From Marinovum sp048263515 (lineage in GTDB: Bacteria > Pseudomonadota > Alphaproteobacteria > Rhodobacterales > Rhodobacteraceae), in assembly GCF_048263515.1 (NCBI RefSeq), contig NZ_JBLXEC010000012.1, forward strand, positions 1 to 64,000: DNA of 64,000 bases, in the 5' to 3' direction. The position numbers were made by a program, and so were the translations under genes. Positions 27,137 to 35,101 of this stretch are shown here, piece by piece (the stretch's first letter is position 1; every line of letters starts with the position of its first letter). Under the pieces are notes generated by a model that was not told the DNA's origin, ran no database searches, and saw nothing but the letters and a program-made list of their open reading frames with translations.

Positions 27137-27716
27137 GCGCGGAACAAGGCCGCAGGCCGCCGCGCCATCGCCATGCTGGAAGCATGCCTCTGGCATGACC
27201 CACCCCCCTGGCCCGGCGATTAGGTGACGTGAGCGCGTCAATCACTCAAAGCGCGCCAGTGGCGGGGATAAAGCGCCCAGACCCGAGGTCGGATCGCCGG
27301 ACCGTGGCCCGTCGACGGCGCGCCCTCGGTCTGATGGTGAAGGCGCGGAACAAGGCCGCAGGCCGCCGCGCCATCGCCATGCTGGAAGCATGCCTCTGGA
27401 ATGACCCACCCCTATGGCCCGGCGATTGGGTGACGTGAGCGCGCCAATCATTCAAAGCGCGCCAGTTGCGAGGATAAAGCGCACAGACCTGAGGTCGGAT
27501 CGCCGGACCGTGGCCCGCCAATGGCGCGCCTTCGGTCTGGCGTGGCAGGCGCGGAACAAGGCCGCAGGCCGCCGCGCCATCGCCGGGCCACCCCCCTGGC
27601 CCGGCGATTGGGTGACGTTTGCGCGTCGCTCATTCAAAGCGCGCCAGTGGCGGGGATAAATCGCGCAGACCTGAAGTCGGATCGCCGGACCGTGGCCCGA
27701 CAATGGCGCGGCTCAC
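27137..27716. repeat. Three tandem copies of a 206-bp repeat
   Basis: Units begin with GCGCGGAACAAGGCCGCAGG at exactly 27137, 27343 and 27549, a period of 206 bp twice over. Copies 1 and 2 are about 90% alike. Copy 3 lacks about 27 bp that includes an ATGCT-GGA-AGCAT hairpin present in the others, and it ends near 27716. Each unit also contains CGGATCGCCGGACCGTGGCC. The array fills most of the 684-bp gap between mfd and the DUF502 gene. Open frames in it are not convincing genes. Confidence 0.85.
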
Positions 27717-27732
27717 CTCGAGCCGCCGACCC

Positions 27733-28470
27733 CTACTTCTTCGGAGGTTTCGTCGGATCTTCGCCGTTGGGATAGACCAGCCCGGCCGAGATCACCAGTT
27801 TCGCCGCCTGTTCCACTGTCATGTCGAGCTCGATCACGTCTTCCTCGGGGAAGAACAGCAGAAAGCCCGAGGTCGGGTTCGGCGTGGTCGGTACGAACAC
27901 CGACATCAGCCGCCCGCCGGTCTCGGCGCGGCGCGAAATCTCGCCCTTGGCCGTGGTCGAGACAAAGCCCACGGCCCAGATCCCCTTGCGCGGATATTGC
28001 ACCAGGCAGGCCTTCTCGAAGGACCGGTCCTCCTGGTTGAACACCGTCTCGGCGATCTGCTTCACACCGGAATAGATCGAGCGCACCACCGGCACCCGTT
28101 CCACCAGGCTCTCGGCATAGCGCACCAGCGAACGGCCGATCAGCCCCTTGGCGATCCAGCCGACCAGCAGGGTGAAGAGCAGAAAGACGATGACTCCGAC
28201 GCCGCGCACGTTGACGTTGATCCAGTCGGGATCGCTGGGATCGCGGGTGCCGAGAAAGCGGTTGAGCAGGGCCTCGGGCTGATAGGCATCGGGCACGAAG
28301 GGCCAGACGAAGCCGTCGACCCAGCCGATCACCGTCCAGATCAACCAGACGGTCAGACCCACGGGCGCAATCACCACGATCCCGGTCAGGAACGAGGCAC
28401 GTAGACTGGCCATCCGGCTTGTCACCCAACCCGGCCTCGCCGGTGGATCTTCATCAAATGGCGTCGTCAT
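27733..28470 (-). CDS. DUF502-family membrane protein
   Basis: This is a 245-residue protein with two N-terminal transmembrane segments (SFLTGIVVIAPVGLTVWLIW and GVGVIVFLLFTLLVGWIA) and a soluble C-terminal domain containing VPVVRSIYSGVKQ and a FVPTTPNPTSGFLL strand. These are the conserved marks of DUF502. The role is unknown. It has a Lys/Pro-rich tail and stands alone, its 3' end facing the 206-bp repeat array. Confidence 0.88.
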   Translation of the reverse strand: MTTPFDEDPPARPGWVTSRMASLRASFLTGIVVIAPVGLTVWLIWTVIGWVDGFVWPFVPDAYQPEALLNRFLGTRDPSDPDWINVNVRGVGVIVFLLFTLLVGWIAKGLIGRSLVRYAESLVERVPVVRSIYSGVKQIAETVFNQEDRSFEKACLVQYPRKGIWAVGFVSTTAKGEISRRAETGGRLMSVFVPTTPNPTSGFLLFFPEEDVIELDMTVEQAAKLVISAGLVYPNGEDPTKPPKK

Positions 28471-28558
28471 TCAGTCCAGTGGTCCCGTGGTCATCCCCGT
28501 TGGGCAAACTATGCACGTTGCCCGGCAACCTCAATGGCCGCAGGTGTTAATAACTGGC

Positions 28559-29473
28559 TCAATCGCCGATTTTGCCCAATGCACAGGCGATCTCGGCCCC
28601 GAGGCGGGCGTTGTTGCGGACCAGGGCGATATTGGCGGTCAGCGAGCGGCCTTCGGTCAATTCGTAAATTCGCTGCAGCAGATAGGGGGTGACGTCCTTG
28701 CCGCCGATCTTGTGGGTCTGGGCATCCGCCAGGGCGCGGGCGATCACCGGGTCGATCTCGGCGCGCGGGATCTCGGCCTCGGCGGGGATCGGGTTGGCCA
28801 CCAGTTGGCCACCCGACAGCCCCAAAGCGCCGCGCGCCAGGTGGGCGCGGGCAATGGTCTCGGGGTCGTCCATGCGCAGTGGCGCACGATAGGCCGAGGT
28901 CGCAGACCAGAAAGCAGGGAAGGCCTGCTGGCCATAAGCAATCACCGGCACGCCCAAGGTTTCCAGCACCTCCAGCGTCTTCGACAGGTCGAGGATCGCC
29001 TTGGCGCCGGCGGCTACCACGGTGACGGCGGTGCGGCTCAGCTCCTGCAGGTCGGCGGAGATGTCAAAGCTCTGCTCGGCGCCGCGATGCACGCCGCCGA
29101 TGCCGCCGGTGGCAAAGACGCCGATGCCGGCCTGGGCCGCGCCGATCATCGTTGCAGCCACCGTGGTGGCGCCGGTACCGCCGGTGGCCATGCAGGCCGC
29201 CATGTCGGCGCGCGACAGCTTGGCCGCGCCTTTCGTCTGCGCCAGCCCTTCGAGCTGCGCATCGTCGAGCCCGATGCAGAGCTGGCCCTCGATCACCGCG
29301 ATGGTCGCCGGCACCGCGCCGTTTTCGCGGATCACCGCTTCGACGCCGCGCGCCATTTCCAGGTTCTTGGGCCAGGGCATGCCATGGGTGATGATCGTGC
29401 TTTCCAGCGCCACCAGCGGGATGTTCTCGGCGCGGGCCTTGTTCACTTCGGCGGAATAGCGGATCTCAATCAT
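28559..29473 (-). CDS. psuG: Pseudouridine-5'-phosphate glycosidase
   Basis: This 304-residue enzyme splits pseudouridine-5'-phosphate into uracil and ribose-5-phosphate. It has LVALESTIITHGMPWPKNLE near the N-terminus, the family's active-site strand, and the Gly-rich GGTGATTVAATM. Its ATG overlaps the stop of psuK by eight bases, and GGAG lies upstream in psuK. An earlier in-frame start at 29494 is less well placed. It completes a two-gene pseudouridine catabolic operon. Confidence 0.93.
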   Translation of the reverse strand: MIEIRYSAEVNKARAENIPLVALESTIITHGMPWPKNLEMARGVEAVIRENGAVPATIAVIEGQLCIGLDDAQLEGLAQTKGAAKLSRADMAACMATGGTGATTVAATMIGAAQAGIGVFATGGIGGVHRGAEQSFDISADLQELSRTAVTVVAAGAKAILDLSKTLEVLETLGVPVIAYGQQAFPAFWSATSAYRAPLRMDDPETIARAHLARGALGLSGGQLVANPIPAEAEIPRAEIDPVIARALADAQTHKIGGKDVTPYLLQRIYELTEGRSLTANIALVRNNARLGAEIACALGKIGD

Positions 29474-30353
29474 GGGGTGTTTCTCCGGAGACATATCTGG
29501 CGGCGGCAGTCAGGGCGCGGTGCAGGGCGGCATCGCGCGCCTGTCCCGCGGCTTCGGCGGCCATATGGGCCGCCATGAAGGTATCGCCCGCACCGGTGAC
29601 CCGGGTCACCAGCACCTCTGGCGGGCGTTCGGACACGAGGCCCGTGGCATCGGCATCGGCACAGGCGCCGCCGCCATCGGTGACCACCGCGCGTTTCGCG
29701 CCCCGGTCAACCAGCGCCTGGGCGGCGCTTGGCGCATCGGCAAAGTCGGATTGGCACAGGATGCCGGCCTCTTCGCGGTTGACGTAAAGCACCGCGCCAG
29801 GGCGGGTGACAAAGGGTTGAAGCCGCTCGGCCTTGCCGGGAGAGGCGGGGGCCACGCGCAGATCGGCGCTGGCAAAGGCCGGATCGCGCGAGATCTTCGA
29901 CAGCAGCGCCTCGGTCAGATTGCCATCAAGCGCGATGAGCCCGGAGTAGGGCGCCTCGGCGCTGCCCAGCCGGCCGTCCTTGAGCGGGCGGAGGATCTTG
30001 TCGTCTGCCGCCTCCAGCGAATGCGCATCGGCAATTGCCGCGATGAGCCCGTTGGCGCCCTCGACTGCCATGTAGCGGTCGGTCGGCAGGTCCTCGGAGC
30101 GGTAGAGCCAGGTGCAATCCAGCCCCATCGCCTCGCATTCGGCAATCAGCACGTCACCCAGCACATCGCGGCCCACCGCGCTCAGCAGGGCCGGCTGCAT
30201 GCCGAAGCGCACCAGCGTCATCGCGATATTCAGAGCCACGCCGCCAGGGATCTGGGTGATCCGGCCGGGCACGTCAGAGCCCTGGCGCATGACCGAGGCC
30301 GAGCGGCCGATCACGTCCCAGAGCACCGAACCTATGCAAAGTACATTCCCCAT
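29466..30353 (-). CDS. psuK: PfkB-family kinase, probable pseudouridine kinase
   Basis: This is a 295-residue ribokinase-fold protein. It has the N-terminal Gly pair region (RITQIPGGVALNIAMTLVRFG) and the C-terminal PfkB signature VTGAGDTFMAAHMA with the catalytic Asp. Directly upstream of and overlapping psuG, it should phosphorylate pseudouridine from RNA turnover. It is divergent from the HupE-like gene; promoters of both must share about 100 bp. Confidence 0.88.
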   Translation of the reverse strand: MGNVLCIGSVLWDVIGRSASVMRQGSDVPGRITQIPGGVALNIAMTLVRFGMQPALLSAVGRDVLGDVLIAECEAMGLDCTWLYRSEDLPTDRYMAVEGANGLIAAIADAHSLEAADDKILRPLKDGRLGSAEAPYSGLIALDGNLTEALLSKISRDPAFASADLRVAPASPGKAERLQPFVTRPGAVLYVNREEAGILCQSDFADAPSAAQALVDRGAKRAVVTDGGGACADADATGLVSERPPEVLVTRVTGAGDTFMAAHMAAEAAGQARDAALHRALTAAARYVSGETPHD

Positions 30354-30459
30354 CGAACCCCTTCTGGCGCGAAACTTTTTTCACCGCAAGCCGTAGCTTT
30401 CGGTTGCAGACCCCGGATTTCGCGGCATTCTGCCGTCAATGTACAAGGGCAGGGTGACG

Positions 30460-31563
30460 ATGGTACGACTATTTTTCGCGGTGATGGTCCTTTGGGCCGG
30501 TGTGGCGCAGGCGCATGAGGTGATGCCGACGATCGGCGATATCACCCTTGGCGACGACGCGGTGCAGATCGAACTGCGGCTGAACGCCGAGGCTTTCATC
30601 GCCGGGATCGACCTTGACGGTCTCGAGGATACCAACACAACCGACCGCTCCGACGCCTATGACGCCCTGCGTGCGCTGCCGCCGGAAGAGCTGGCCGAGC
30701 GCATGGAGCCGGTCGCCAGCGACATGGCCCGGACCATCCGGCTCGAGGCCGCAGGCACCCCGCTGCCGCTCGAGGTCACGGGCATCGAGATCGGCGAGAT
30801 CGGCAACACCACCTTTGCCCGCGAGAGCCAGCTGTCGCTGCGCGCCACGCTGGGCAATTCCGCCGCGCCGCTGGTGCTGCATTGGCCCGACGGCTACGGC
30901 ACGCTGGTGCTGCGGCAGATGGGCATCGAAGAGGGCTATACCGGCATCATCGAAGGCGGCGGCAGCAGCGACGCGATCAGCGCCACCGGCAGCGGCCCGA
31001 CCTCGGGGCTTGCGGTCTTTGCCGATTACATCCCGGTGGGCTTTGATCACATCCTGCCCAAAGGGCTCGACCATATCCTGTTTGTGCTGGGGCTGTTCTT
31101 CCTGAGCACAAAGCTCGGCCCGCTGCTCTGGCAGGTCACCGCCTTTACCGCCGCGCATACGGTGACACTGGCGCTTGGCGCTTTGGGGATCGTGACGATC
31201 CCGGGCTCGATCGTCGAGCCGATCATTGCCGCCTCGATCGTCTATGTCGCGGTCGAGAACATCCTGTCCCCCAGGATGCACGCCTGGCGGCCGCTGGTGG
31301 TCTTCGGTTTCGGGCTGCTGCACGGGCTTGGCTTTGCCAGCGTGCTGGGCGAGTTCGGCCTGCCGGCGGGTCAGTTCATCCCGGCGCTTCTGGGCTTCAA
31401 CGTCGGCGTCGAGCTGGGGCAGCTGACGGTGATCGCGCTGGCGTTTCTGCTGGTGGGGCTGTGGTTTGGCCGCAAATCCTGGTACCGGGCTTATATCGCC
31501 GTGCCGGCCTCGGCGGTGATCGCGCTGGTCGGGGCCTATTGGTTTGTCGAGCGGGTGATCTGA
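30460..31563 (+). CDS. HupE/UreJ-family membrane protein
   Basis: This is a 367-residue protein. A signal peptide (MVRLFFAVMVLWAGVAQA) leaves a mature N-terminus beginning with His. A periplasmic domain of about 170 residues follows, then a HupE/UreJ-like membrane domain of six or so helices with DHILPKGLDHILFVLGLF and HGLGFASVL, His-rich like the family's nickel/metal path. No hydrogenase or urease gene is near, so a metal-transport role is only inferred. ATG 30460 follows AGGG; a GTG/ATG pair seven codons earlier is possible. Confidence 0.8.
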   Translation: MVRLFFAVMVLWAGVAQAHEVMPTIGDITLGDDAVQIELRLNAEAFIAGIDLDGLEDTNTTDRSDAYDALRALPPEELAERMEPVASDMARTIRLEAAGTPLPLEVTGIEIGEIGNTTFARESQLSLRATLGNSAAPLVLHWPDGYGTLVLRQMGIEEGYTGIIEGGGSSDAISATGSGPTSGLAVFADYIPVGFDHILPKGLDHILFVLGLFFLSTKLGPLLWQVTAFTAAHTVTLALGALGIVTIPGSIVEPIIAASIVYVAVENILSPRMHAWRPLVVFGFGLLHGLGFASVLGEFGLPAGQFIPALLGFNVGVELGQLTVIALAFLLVGLWFGRKSWYRAYIAVPASAVIALVGAYWFVERVI

Positions 31564-31579
31564 GAGGGGTTCTGGGTGC

Positions 31580-31708
31580 GGTGGGTTGCAAACCCACCCT
31601 ACGCGGTCGGGTGGGTTTGACCGTGCCCAATCACGCGCGCCGTAGGGTGGGTTTACAACCCACCACACCCGAACACGACGCATCCGTAGGGTGGGTTTAC
31701 AACCCACC
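31580..31708. repeat. Three copies of a GGTGGGTT-type palindrome
   Basis: GGTGGGTTGCAAACCCACC (31580-31598), GGTGGGTTTACAACCCACC (31646-31664) and the same again (31690-31708) each form an 8-bp hairpin with a 3-base centre, flanked by GTAG or CTAC. They fill the gap between the HupE-like gene and xth, whose 3' ends converge. They may work as bidirectional terminators. Confidence 0.8.
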
Positions 31709-31718
31709 GCGCCCGAAC

Positions 31719-32501
31719 TTACGCCGCCAAATCCACCCACACCGGCACGTGGTCCGACGGCTTCTCGCCACCGCGCACCGCGGCGTCGATCTGGCAGTCG
31801 CGCATCAGGTCGGCGCATTCCGGTGTCAGCAGGAAATGGTCGATCCGGATGCCGTTGTTGCGCTGCCAGGCGCCGGCCTGGTAGTCCCAGAAACTGTAAT
31901 GACCGGGGCCCTGGGTGCGGGCGCGAAACGCCTCGGTAAACCCCAGATTTTCGATCCGCCGGAATGCCGCGCGGCTGGCAGGAAGAAATAGCGCGTCCTC
32001 TTTCCATTGCTCGGGGTGCGCTGCATCTTCTGATTGAGGAATTATATTGAAGTCTCCCGTTATAAGTGCAGGAGACTCCTCCGCCATTAAGGCCTCGGCG
32101 CGGGTTTTCAGCCGTTCCATCCAGGCGAGTTTATAGTCATACTTGGGGCCGGGGACAGGATTGCCGTTGGGCAGATAAAGCCCGCAGATCCGGATTGCCT
32201 GGGTCTCGCCCATTACCGTCGCTTCGATCCAGCGGGCCTGTTCGTCACTGTCATCGCCGGGCAAGCCGCGGGTCACATCCTCGAGCGGCAGGCGGGAAAG
32301 CAACGCCACCCCGTTGAAGCCCTTTTGCCCATGGGTTTCAACATTATAGCCCATGTCCTCGAAATGTTCTCGGGGAAAGCCTTCGTCGACCGACTTGATT
32401 TCCTGGAGCACCGCGACATCAGGCTCGGCCTGTTTGAGCCAATCGCTCAGCGCGGTGATCCGCGCCTTGATGCCATTAATGTTGAACGTGGCGATCTTCA
32501 T
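31719..32501 (-). CDS. xth: Exodeoxyribonuclease III (AP endonuclease)
   Basis: This 260-residue enzyme repairs abasic sites and 3'-blocked ends. It starts MKIATFNINGIKAR, with the metal-binding Asn, and has LQEIKSVDEGFP (metal-binding Glu), GDFNIIPQSED (Asp/Asn of the active site), and the final SDHVPVW catalytic Asp-His. All family residues are present. ATG 32501 is the conserved start; the open frame continues 44 codons upstream without homology. Confidence 0.95.
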   Translation of the reverse strand: MKIATFNINGIKARITALSDWLKQAEPDVAVLQEIKSVDEGFPREHFEDMGYNVETHGQKGFNGVALLSRLPLEDVTRGLPGDDSDEQARWIEATVMGETQAIRICGLYLPNGNPVPGPKYDYKLAWMERLKTRAEALMAEESPALITGDFNIIPQSEDAAHPEQWKEDALFLPASRAAFRRIENLGFTEAFRARTQGPGHYSFWDYQAGAWQRNNGIRIDHFLLTPECADLMRDCQIDAAVRGGEKPSDHVPVWVDLAA

Positions 32502-32696
32502 GGCGGCCTCCCTGATCGGTGGCAATATCGTTTCGATAAGCCGGGGGGACAAGCGGAAAATTGGCCCGGGGAGATCGGCGAAATTGGCATAGGCTAACCA
32601 CGATTCGAAGGTTTTCATGGTTTCAACCCGCAATTTCGGGGTACGGCGGACCTGTGCTATAAATTTGTGCAGCGCTGGTTTTATGTAATTTGCGCA

Positions 32697-32710
32697 GGTA
32701 TATATATACC
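32697..32710. promoter_or_regulatory. 14-bp perfect AT-rich palindrome
   Basis: GGTATATATATACC is exactly self-complementary. It lies 115 bp before the peptide gene and 8 bp left of the DnaA-box pair. It could be an operator or an easily melted site. Confidence 0.55.
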
Positions 32711-32718
32711 ATATCTTG

Positions 32719-32741
32719 TGTGGATAAGTGAGTTATCCACA
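32719..32741. promoter_or_regulatory. Two perfect DnaA boxes in inverted orientation
   Basis: TGTGGATAA (32719-32727) and TTATCCACA (32733-32741) are reverse complements separated by five bases. TTATCCACA is the strong DnaA-box consensus (TTATNCACA) of E. coli and many other bacteria. The pair lies about 85 bp upstream of the peptide gene. It could bind DnaA as a promoter control site, a titration site or part of an origin, or be a simple hairpin operator. Confidence 0.6.
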
Positions 32742-32824
32742 AGGTATAGTTGAAATTTGTTTTGAAATGCTCGGTAAGGCAGAGAAATCTGGCGGTGTAG
32801 AAACATTCAACACCGGAGACCACC

Positions 32825-32998
32825 ATGCTGGCACTTGTTCAAGAAACCCTTAACGAAACCCAAACCGAAGAGCTGATCACCGAGACCACCGAGATCTCGA
32901 CCGGCGACCACGTCGACACGATGATGTGCGTCTCGATCGATGCCGGCACCGACATGTTCGACGGTGACCAGGTTCAGGCGATGATGTGCGTGTCCTGA
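32825..32998 (+). CDS. 57-residue acidic peptide with repeated MMCVS motif (precursor-like)
   Basis: This short gene has CGGAG about seven bases before ATG 32825 and ends at TGA 32996. The first ~26 residues are acidic and Thr/Glu-rich (ETLNETQTEELITETTEIST). The rest carries an 11-residue repeat, GDHVDTMMCVS at 27-37 and GDQVQAMMCVS at 47-57, the second at the very C-terminus. It has no signal peptide. A leader-like half plus Cys-containing repeats resembles a ribosomally made, modified peptide precursor or a metal-binding peptide. I recall a short Rhodobacterales family (possibly DUF6749) but am not sure it is this one. It lies 64 bp before a large partner gene. Confidence 0.7.
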   Translation: MLALVQETLNETQTEELITETTEISTGDHVDTMMCVSIDAGTDMFDGDQVQAMMCVS

Positions 32999-32999
32999 G

Positions 33000-33033
33000 C
33001 AGTCCGCAGGACTGAAAACGCCCGGGCCGGGCG
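33000..33033 (+). terminator. Two small hairpins between the peptide gene and its partner (attenuator-like)
   Basis: CAGTCC (33000-33005) pairs with GGACTG (33009-33014), followed by AAAA; then CGCCC (33019-33023) pairs with GGGCG (33029-33033), followed by CATTTG. They begin two bases after the peptide stop. A partial stop here would give more peptide than partner protein, as is common in peptide operons. Confidence 0.5.
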
Positions 33034-33062
33034 CATTTGATACGCATCGGAGGACTGAACCC

Positions 33063-34160
33063 ATGTCGAACGTTGTCTATTTGAATGTGCCCGGCCCCAA
33101 GGAGCGGCGGGCTGCGCGATCCGGCGCACTCATTCGATCCTTTGCCGCGCATCGTCGCGGCCCCGAGGATGTGTTCTGGCTCAAGGAAAACGCCGAGCTG
33201 CTGAACATCCTCGAATGCACGGGGCAGGAGGTTCCGACCAGCTTGTTGGAGCCTTACGCCGCCTTCTACGAAAATGCGCCGGAAAAACTGGCCTTCTTTC
33301 CGCAGTATTACCGCTTCATCCTGTCGCTGACCCTCGATCTCGAGGCCCTGGGCCTGCCCGGCAGCCATGCCGAATCGATGTGCGCCTGGGCCCTGCGCCA
33401 GGATCTGACCGGCGGCGAAACCTCGGATATCCAGCGTGTCGAGGCCTTTCGCCTGCTGCAACGGCGCGGAATGGATCCATTGGGCGACCAGGGTGCCGCC
33501 GAAGCGCGTCTACGTGACTTCATTGCGCGTCCGGAACGCTTTGCATTGCCCAACAAAAAGGCTGCCTTCGAATTGACCCATATCGTATTCTATCTTTCGG
33601 AATACGGCCGGAAAAATCCGGAGCTGGGGCCGAAAGAACTGCGGTCCCTCGAAAATGCAGGCCTTTTGGCTTTTCTCGACGGAAACCTGGATCTTCTTGC
33701 TGAGATCTGCGTGGCGATGCGCTATGCAGGATTCAACCCTTCGGAGATCTGGGAGGAATGGATCAATTTGCGGATGAAAGACTTCACAGTCTCCGAGATC
33801 GACACAGGCCAGGCCGGCCAACGGCCGGTGGCTGACGTCTATCATGAATACCTGACGTCGTCCTGGCTGGCCGGCGTCAAGGGGCAGAGCCTGTTCGATC
33901 AGGTGCCGCTGCGCCACAGGGGCGAGAGCGGGGCGCTGGCCTTTCACCGGCCGCGCGCCGGCACCGCGGCGCTGCGCGAAATCTCTCTGCAGCTCTTCCG
34001 CATGCAGGACCGGTCCGACGCCTGGACCGCGATGCGCAGCCAGATCGACGCCCAGTTGACCGAAGCCGCCCGCGCGCGGCTGGAACTGGCCGAAGCCTCG
34101 ACCGGCCATTTCGACGCATTCTTCGAAGATTTTGCCCGCGCCCGGAAAGTGAGCGCTTGA
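33063..34160 (+). CDS. Conserved hypothetical protein, partner of the MMCVS peptide
   Basis: This 365-residue soluble protein is predicted mostly helical. It has no signal or membrane segment, and I recognise no catalytic motif. Notable segments are ELTHIVFYLSEYGR near 172, with a buried-looking His, and LDLLAEICVAMRYAGFNPSEIWEEW near 215. It may belong to the uncharacterised DUF6902 (from memory, uncertain). GGAGG lies nine bases before ATG. It follows the peptide gene and its last base overlaps the EamA gene start (TGATG). The operon suggests it handles, modifies or senses the peptide; that is inference. Confidence 0.7.
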   Translation: MSNVVYLNVPGPKERRAARSGALIRSFAAHRRGPEDVFWLKENAELLNILECTGQEVPTSLLEPYAAFYENAPEKLAFFPQYYRFILSLTLDLEALGLPGSHAESMCAWALRQDLTGGETSDIQRVEAFRLLQRRGMDPLGDQGAAEARLRDFIARPERFALPNKKAAFELTHIVFYLSEYGRKNPELGPKELRSLENAGLLAFLDGNLDLLAEICVAMRYAGFNPSEIWEEWINLRMKDFTVSEIDTGQAGQRPVADVYHEYLTSSWLAGVKGQSLFDQVPLRHRGESGALAFHRPRAGTAALREISLQLFRMQDRSDAWTAMRSQIDAQLTEAARARLELAEASTGHFDAFFEDFARARKVSA

Positions 34161-35095
34161 TGCGGACGGGGCAGGCGGGTCTTTCGATCACCACGCTCGG
34201 CACCGGTCTGGTGCTGATCTACACGTTGCTGATCACCTTTTCCGACGCCATCACCAAGTACCTGGCGCAGAGCTACGGCGCGCCGCAGCTTCTGAGCATC
34301 GTGGCGCTGCTGATCGCGCTGATGTCGCTGGGCAGCAGCCGGGTGCGCGGCGAAAAGGTCAGCCTGCGCACCGGTTTTCCCGGCGTCATGGCGCTGCGGG
34401 CCGCGCTGACGGTGGTGGCGACGCTGATGTTCTTCCATGCCCTGGCCAGCCTGGCGTTGGCCGAGGTCTTTCTCTTCGTGGCGCTGGTGCCGCTGCTCTC
34501 GGCGTTGATGTCGGGGCCGATTCTCGGCGAACGGGTGCGGCTCGCGGCCTGGGTTGCGCTGGGCTGCGGCTTTGTCGGCGTGCTCTGCATGGTGGAAATC
34601 CGCCTCGACGCGATTACTTTGGGCCATGTCTGCGCGCTGATCGGCTCGGTCTCTGGCACTGCCTCGATCGTTCTGGCGCGCTACATCGGCCGGCGCGAGG
34701 ATGCGCCCCTGGCTCAGGTCTTCTATCCACAGCTCGCAGTCTTTCTGTCGATGCTGCTGGCCGCGCCGCTGGGGTGGCAACCGATGCCGTTGTTCGATCT
34801 GATGATGGCAGTGCTTTGCGCGGTTGTCCTCTTTACCGCGCGGCTGCTGCTGGTGATCGCGTTGCGCCATCTCACCGCCTATGCGGTGACGCCGCTGATG
34901 AACCTGCAGTTCGTCTGGATGGTGCTGATCGGGCTCGTTGTGTTCAACGAGGTGCCGGCAATGTCGACCCTGATCGGCGCGCTTATCGTCATGATTTCAG
35001 GCGCTTACCTGGTGTTCGACCAGGTGCAGGCCCAGAGCACGCCGCAGCGCCCCGCACCGGACGGCTTTCGCAAGCTCGTCCTGGCGCGCAGCTAG
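34160..35095 (+). CDS. EamA/DMT-family transporter
   Basis: This 311-residue inner-membrane protein has ten hydrophobic segments in two EamA halves (for example LVLIYTLLITFSDAITKYLA at the start, and TLIGALIVMISGAYLVF at the end). Drug/metabolite transporters of this fold usually export small metabolites or amino acids. The ATG shares its first base with the stop of the partner gene, so translation is coupled and it probably belongs to the peptide operon. A TTG three bases earlier is unlikely. Its substrate is unknown. It converges with erpA, six bases away. Confidence 0.85.
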   Translation: MRTGQAGLSITTLGTGLVLIYTLLITFSDAITKYLAQSYGAPQLLSIVALLIALMSLGSSRVRGEKVSLRTGFPGVMALRAALTVVATLMFFHALASLALAEVFLFVALVPLLSALMSGPILGERVRLAAWVALGCGFVGVLCMVEIRLDAITLGHVCALIGSVSGTASIVLARYIGRREDAPLAQVFYPQLAVFLSMLLAAPLGWQPMPLFDLMMAVLCAVVLFTARLLLVIALRHLTAYAVTPLMNLQFVWMVLIGLVVFNEVPAMSTLIGALIVMISGAYLVFDQVQAQSTPQRPAPDGFRKLVLARS

Positions 35096-35101
35096 GGTCT
35101 T

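Larger units (their letters stand above)
32502..32824. other. AT-rich control region of the peptide operon
   Basis: This 323-bp gap between xth and the peptide gene is much more AT-rich than the rest, especially 32660-32790. It contains a 14-bp palindrome and two inverted DnaA-box 9-mers, listed separately. A TTGAAA at 32750-32755 could be a -35 box, but no good -10 follows at normal spacing. No gene is seen. Confidence 0.5.

Noticed and set aside
27137..27716. CRISPR array or coding repeat
   Set aside because: The period is 206 bp with diverged units and no short repeat-spacer pattern. Open frames change between copies, so coding is unlikely.
32640..32824. Chromosomal origin of replication
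   Set aside because: Only two DnaA boxes are seen, with no dnaA, hemE, parA/B or gidA nearby. It is kept as a DnaA-box finding but not called an origin.
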